This document shows, in pieces, positions 61,888-64,000 of a stretch of DNA of 64,000 bases. Origin of the DNA: Lentzea californiensis (GTDB lineage: Bacteria; Actinomycetota; Actinomycetes; Mycobacteriales; Pseudonocardiaceae); NCBI RefSeq assembly GCF_024648825.1, contig NZ_JANBBE010000020.1:1-64000 (forward strand), given 5' to 3'. Each line of letters begins with the position of its first letter. Within the stretch, counting starts at the first letter, position 1. The notes under the pieces are model-generated. The model was not told the origin of the DNA, ran no database searches, and worked only from the letters and a program-made list of their open reading frames with translations. Made by a program: the position numbers and the translations under genes.

Positions 61888-61918
61888 CGGTGATGGCTCC
61901 TATGACGGCCGGGGCTGG

Positions 61919-64000
61919 TCAGCGCGTGCCGAACTCGTGGTCGATCAGCGCGAGGATGGTGTCCGGGGTCGCGGTGTCGAGATCGCTTCCGGAGGAGTCC
62001 GAGCGCTTGGCCGTCCAGTCGGACAGCAGGCGCTGCAGACGCCGGTCGACCTCGGTGTCGTCCGGATCGGTGCCGGCGAGCATCGCCTCCAGCCGGCCTA
62101 TCTGTTCGATCAGCGCGGTGCTCGCCGGTGCGGCGTCACCGGCCAGTTCGGTGTGCAGGAACGCGGACAGCGCGGCCGGGCTGGGGTAGTCGAAGACCAG
62201 CGTGGAGGACAGGCGCAGTCCCGTGGCGGCGCTCAGGCGGTTGCGGAACTCGACCGACGTCAGCGAGTCGAACCCGAGGTCGCTGAAACCGCGGGCGGGT
62301 TCGACGCTGTCCGCGCCCGCCCTGCCGAGCACCAGTGCGGCCTCTCGCCGGACCAGGTCGAGCAGGAACTCGTCCCGCTGGGCCGCGGTCAGCTCGGCGA
62401 GCTTGCGGAGCAGTTCGCCGTCCTGTTGCGCGGCTGCCGCTTTGGCCCGCACACGGCCGGGAGAGCCGACCAGACTGCGCAGCAACGGGGACATGGACGC
62501 GTCCGAGGCGTTGGCGCGGACCGTGGCGCGGTCGACCCGCAGTGCGAGCAGGACCGGGTGCGCGGTGCCGACGGCGATGTCGAACATCGCCATGCCCTCG
62601 GCGGAGGTGATGGGCGGGAAACCAGCGCGGCGCAGGCGTTCCTCGCCCTCCTCGCCGAGCCGGTCGCCCATGCCGCCCGCCCACAGGCCCCACGCGATCG
62701 AGTGGGCGGCCAGGCCGTCGGCGCGGCGTCGGACGGCCAGGGCGTCGAGGAAGCTGTTGGCCGCGGCGTAGTTGGCCTGCCCCGCGTTGCCCAGCACACC
62801 GGCGGCCGAGGAGAACAGGACGAACCAGCGCAGCGGCAGGTGCCGGGTCAGCTCGTGCAGGTGGGTGGCGGCATGGACCTTGGGTGCGAAGACGCGGTCC
62901 ACCCGCTCCGGGGTGAGCGCGTCGACCAGGCCGTCGTCGAGAACGCCCGCCGCGTGCACGACACCGGTCAGCGGGTGCCGGTCAGGGATGGCGCCCAGCA
63001 GGTCCGCCACGGCGCCGCGGGAGGCGAGGTCGCAGGCGACGACGGTGACCTCGGCACCCAGACCGGACAGGTCGGCGACCAGTTCGGTGGCACCCGGCGC
63101 GTCCGGGCCGCGACGGCTGGTCAGGACCAGGTGCCGGACACCGTGCTCGGTCACCAGGTGCCTGGCGAGCAGGCCGCCGAGGTCGCCGGTACCGCCGGTG
63201 ATCAGCACGGTGCCGTCCGGCTCGGGACCGGCCGGGATCGTCAGCACCAGCTTGCCGATGTGCTTGGCCTGGCTGAGGAAGCGGAACGCCTCCGGAGCGC
63301 GCCGCACGTCCCAGACGCGGGTCGGCAACGGCGTGAGCACACCGCGGTCGAACAGCTCGACCACCTCGGACCACATCCGGGTGAGCAGCTCCAGTTCGGC
63401 CTCGATCAGGTCGAAGGGCCGGTAGAGGACTCCGGGATGCGCCGCGGCGACCTCGTCCGGGTCGCGCAGCCCGGCCTTGCCCATCTCCATGAACCGGCCG
63501 CCGCGCGGCAGCAGCCGCAGCGAGGCGTCGACGAACTCACCGGTCAGCGCGTCCAGCACGACGTCGACGCCGCGCCCGCCGCTGGTGGACGTGAAGTGCT
63601 GCTCGAAGTCGAGCGTGCGGGAGTCGGCGATGTGGCCGTCGTCGAGCCCGGCCTCGCGCAGCACGTGCTGCTTGCCGGCGCTCGCGGTGGCGTAGACCTC
63701 CGCGCCGAGGTGCCGGGCGATCTGCACGGCGGCCATGCCGACGCCGCCGGCGCCCGCGTGGATCAGCACCGACTCGCCGGCGCTGAGCCCGGCCAGTTCC
63801 TTGAGCCCGTAGTAGGCGGTCAGGAACACCAGCGGGACCGAGGCCGCGGTCTCGAACGACCAGCCGTCGGGAACCCGCGTCACGTAGGCGCGGGGCGCGA
63901 CGGTGACCGTGCCGACGCCGCCGGCCGCGACGCCCATCACGGCCTCGCCGACCGCCAGGTCCGTCACGCCGGACCCGACCTCGACCACCACGCCCGCCAC
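61919..64000 (-). CDS. Type I modular PKS, C-terminal part ER-KR-ACP-docking (partial, 693 aa)
   Basis: The 5' part lies beyond the right edge. Visible are an enoylreductase (NADPH site [15 protein letters not shown]), a ketoreductase ([12 protein letters not shown], the B-type LDD motif in AGVLDDG, catalytic NYAAANSF) and an ACP ([12 protein letters not shown]). The C-terminal helical docking region is about the last 75 residues and ends DHEFGTR. A fully reducing module is implied if KS, AT and DH lie upstream. The docking end should hand the chain to the protein encoded 31 bases downstream. Confidence 0.93.
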   Translation of the reverse strand: MAGVVVEVGSGVTDLAVGEAVMGVAAGGVGTVTVAPRAYVTRVPDGWSFETAASVPLVFLTAYYGLKELAGLSAGESVLIHAGAGGVGMAAVQIARHLGAEVYATASAGKQHVLREAGLDDGHIADSRTLDFEQHFTSTSGGRGVDVVLDALTGEFVDASLRLLPRGGRFMEMGKAGLRDPDEVAAAHPGVLYRPFDLIEAELELLTRMWSEVVELFDRGVLTPLPTRVWDVRRAPEAFRFLSQAKHIGKLVLTIPAGPEPDGTVLITGGTGDLGGLLARHLVTEHGVRHLVLTSRRGPDAPGATELVADLSGLGAEVTVVACDLASRGAVADLLGAIPDRHPLTGVVHAAGVLDDGLVDALTPERVDRVFAPKVHAATHLHELTRHLPLRWFVLFSSAAGVLGNAGQANYAAANSFLDALAVRRRADGLAAHSIAWGLWAGGMGDRLGEEGEERLRRAGFPPITSAEGMAMFDIAVGTAHPVLLALRVDRATVRANASDASMSPLLRSLVGSPGRVRAKAAAAQQDGELLRKLAELTAAQRDEFLLDLVRREAALVLGRAGADSVEPARGFSDLGFDSLTSVEFRNRLSAATGLRLSSTLVFDYPSPAALSAFLHTELAGDAAPASTALIEQIGRLEAMLAGTDPDDTEVDRRLQRLLSDWTAKRSDSSGSDLDTATPDTILALIDHEFGTR

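Noticed and set aside
1-64000. CRISPR arrays, tRNA or rRNA genes, or a replication origin
   Set aside because: No regularly spaced repeats, cloverleaf-like tRNA segments or DnaA-box clusters were recognised; a short RNA could still be missed without a covariance search.

Overview
The window is high-GC DNA with actinomycete gene style: GTG/TTG starts, ATGA and GTGA start-stop overlaps, SARP/AfsR regulators, modular type I PKS genes and CBM2-tagged glycoside hydrolases. It fits a filamentous actinobacterium, most likely Pseudonocardiales (Lentzea, Saccharothrix or Actinosynnema-like). The taxonomic guess is inference from gene content. No tRNA, rRNA or CRISPR array was recognised.

Layout. 1-4.8 kb holds an IS982-type transposase tail, an ArsR-like regulator, an F420/PPOX oxidoreductase, a TetR/epoxide-hydrolase pair with a conspicuous inverted repeat, and a GH12 protein lacking one catalytic Glu. 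5.1-9.1 kb is a minus-strand operon: alpha-oxoamine synthase, P450, glycosyltransferase. 9.4-11.4 kb is a secreted GH44-CBM2 glucanase. 11.5-14.5 kb is a Rieske oxygenase / 52-aa protein / PDR reductase operon with an IclR regulator.

14.9-27.3 kb is the most unusual part. A three-gene VMAP / MoxR / vWA-NB-ARC-TPR set of the NTP-dependent conflict type converges on a HExxH peptide-modification enzyme. That enzyme is translationally coupled to a 58-aa precursor-like peptide. A fusion of a periplasmic binding protein to a pentameric ligand-gated ion channel follows.

27.3-34.4 kb holds a substrate-binding protein and fused permease behind a Zur-like box, a two-component system, a secreted TAP-like peptidase and a zinc-ribbon protein. 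34.5-43.4 kb holds an MFS exporter with its TetR regulator and two large SARP regulators flanking a small secreted DTPW-repeat peptide.

43.5-64 kb is the edge of a polyketide cluster: an AMP-dependent acyl ligase, an AhpD-fold protein, then a long minus-strand operon of PKS modules, FkbK/J/I/H homologues (hydroxymalonyl/methoxymalonyl-ACP supply), a type II thioesterase and a DUF5988 protein. The PKS continues past the right edge. One module has a truncated AT without its Ser, and the last PKS protein is a KS-AT didomain lacking a catalytic His and any carrier domain.

A 64-bp upstream element is shared, ungapped, between the oxoamine synthase operon (about 9.2 kb) and the acyl-ligase gene (about 43.5 kb). 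The two distant operons may therefore share a regulator.
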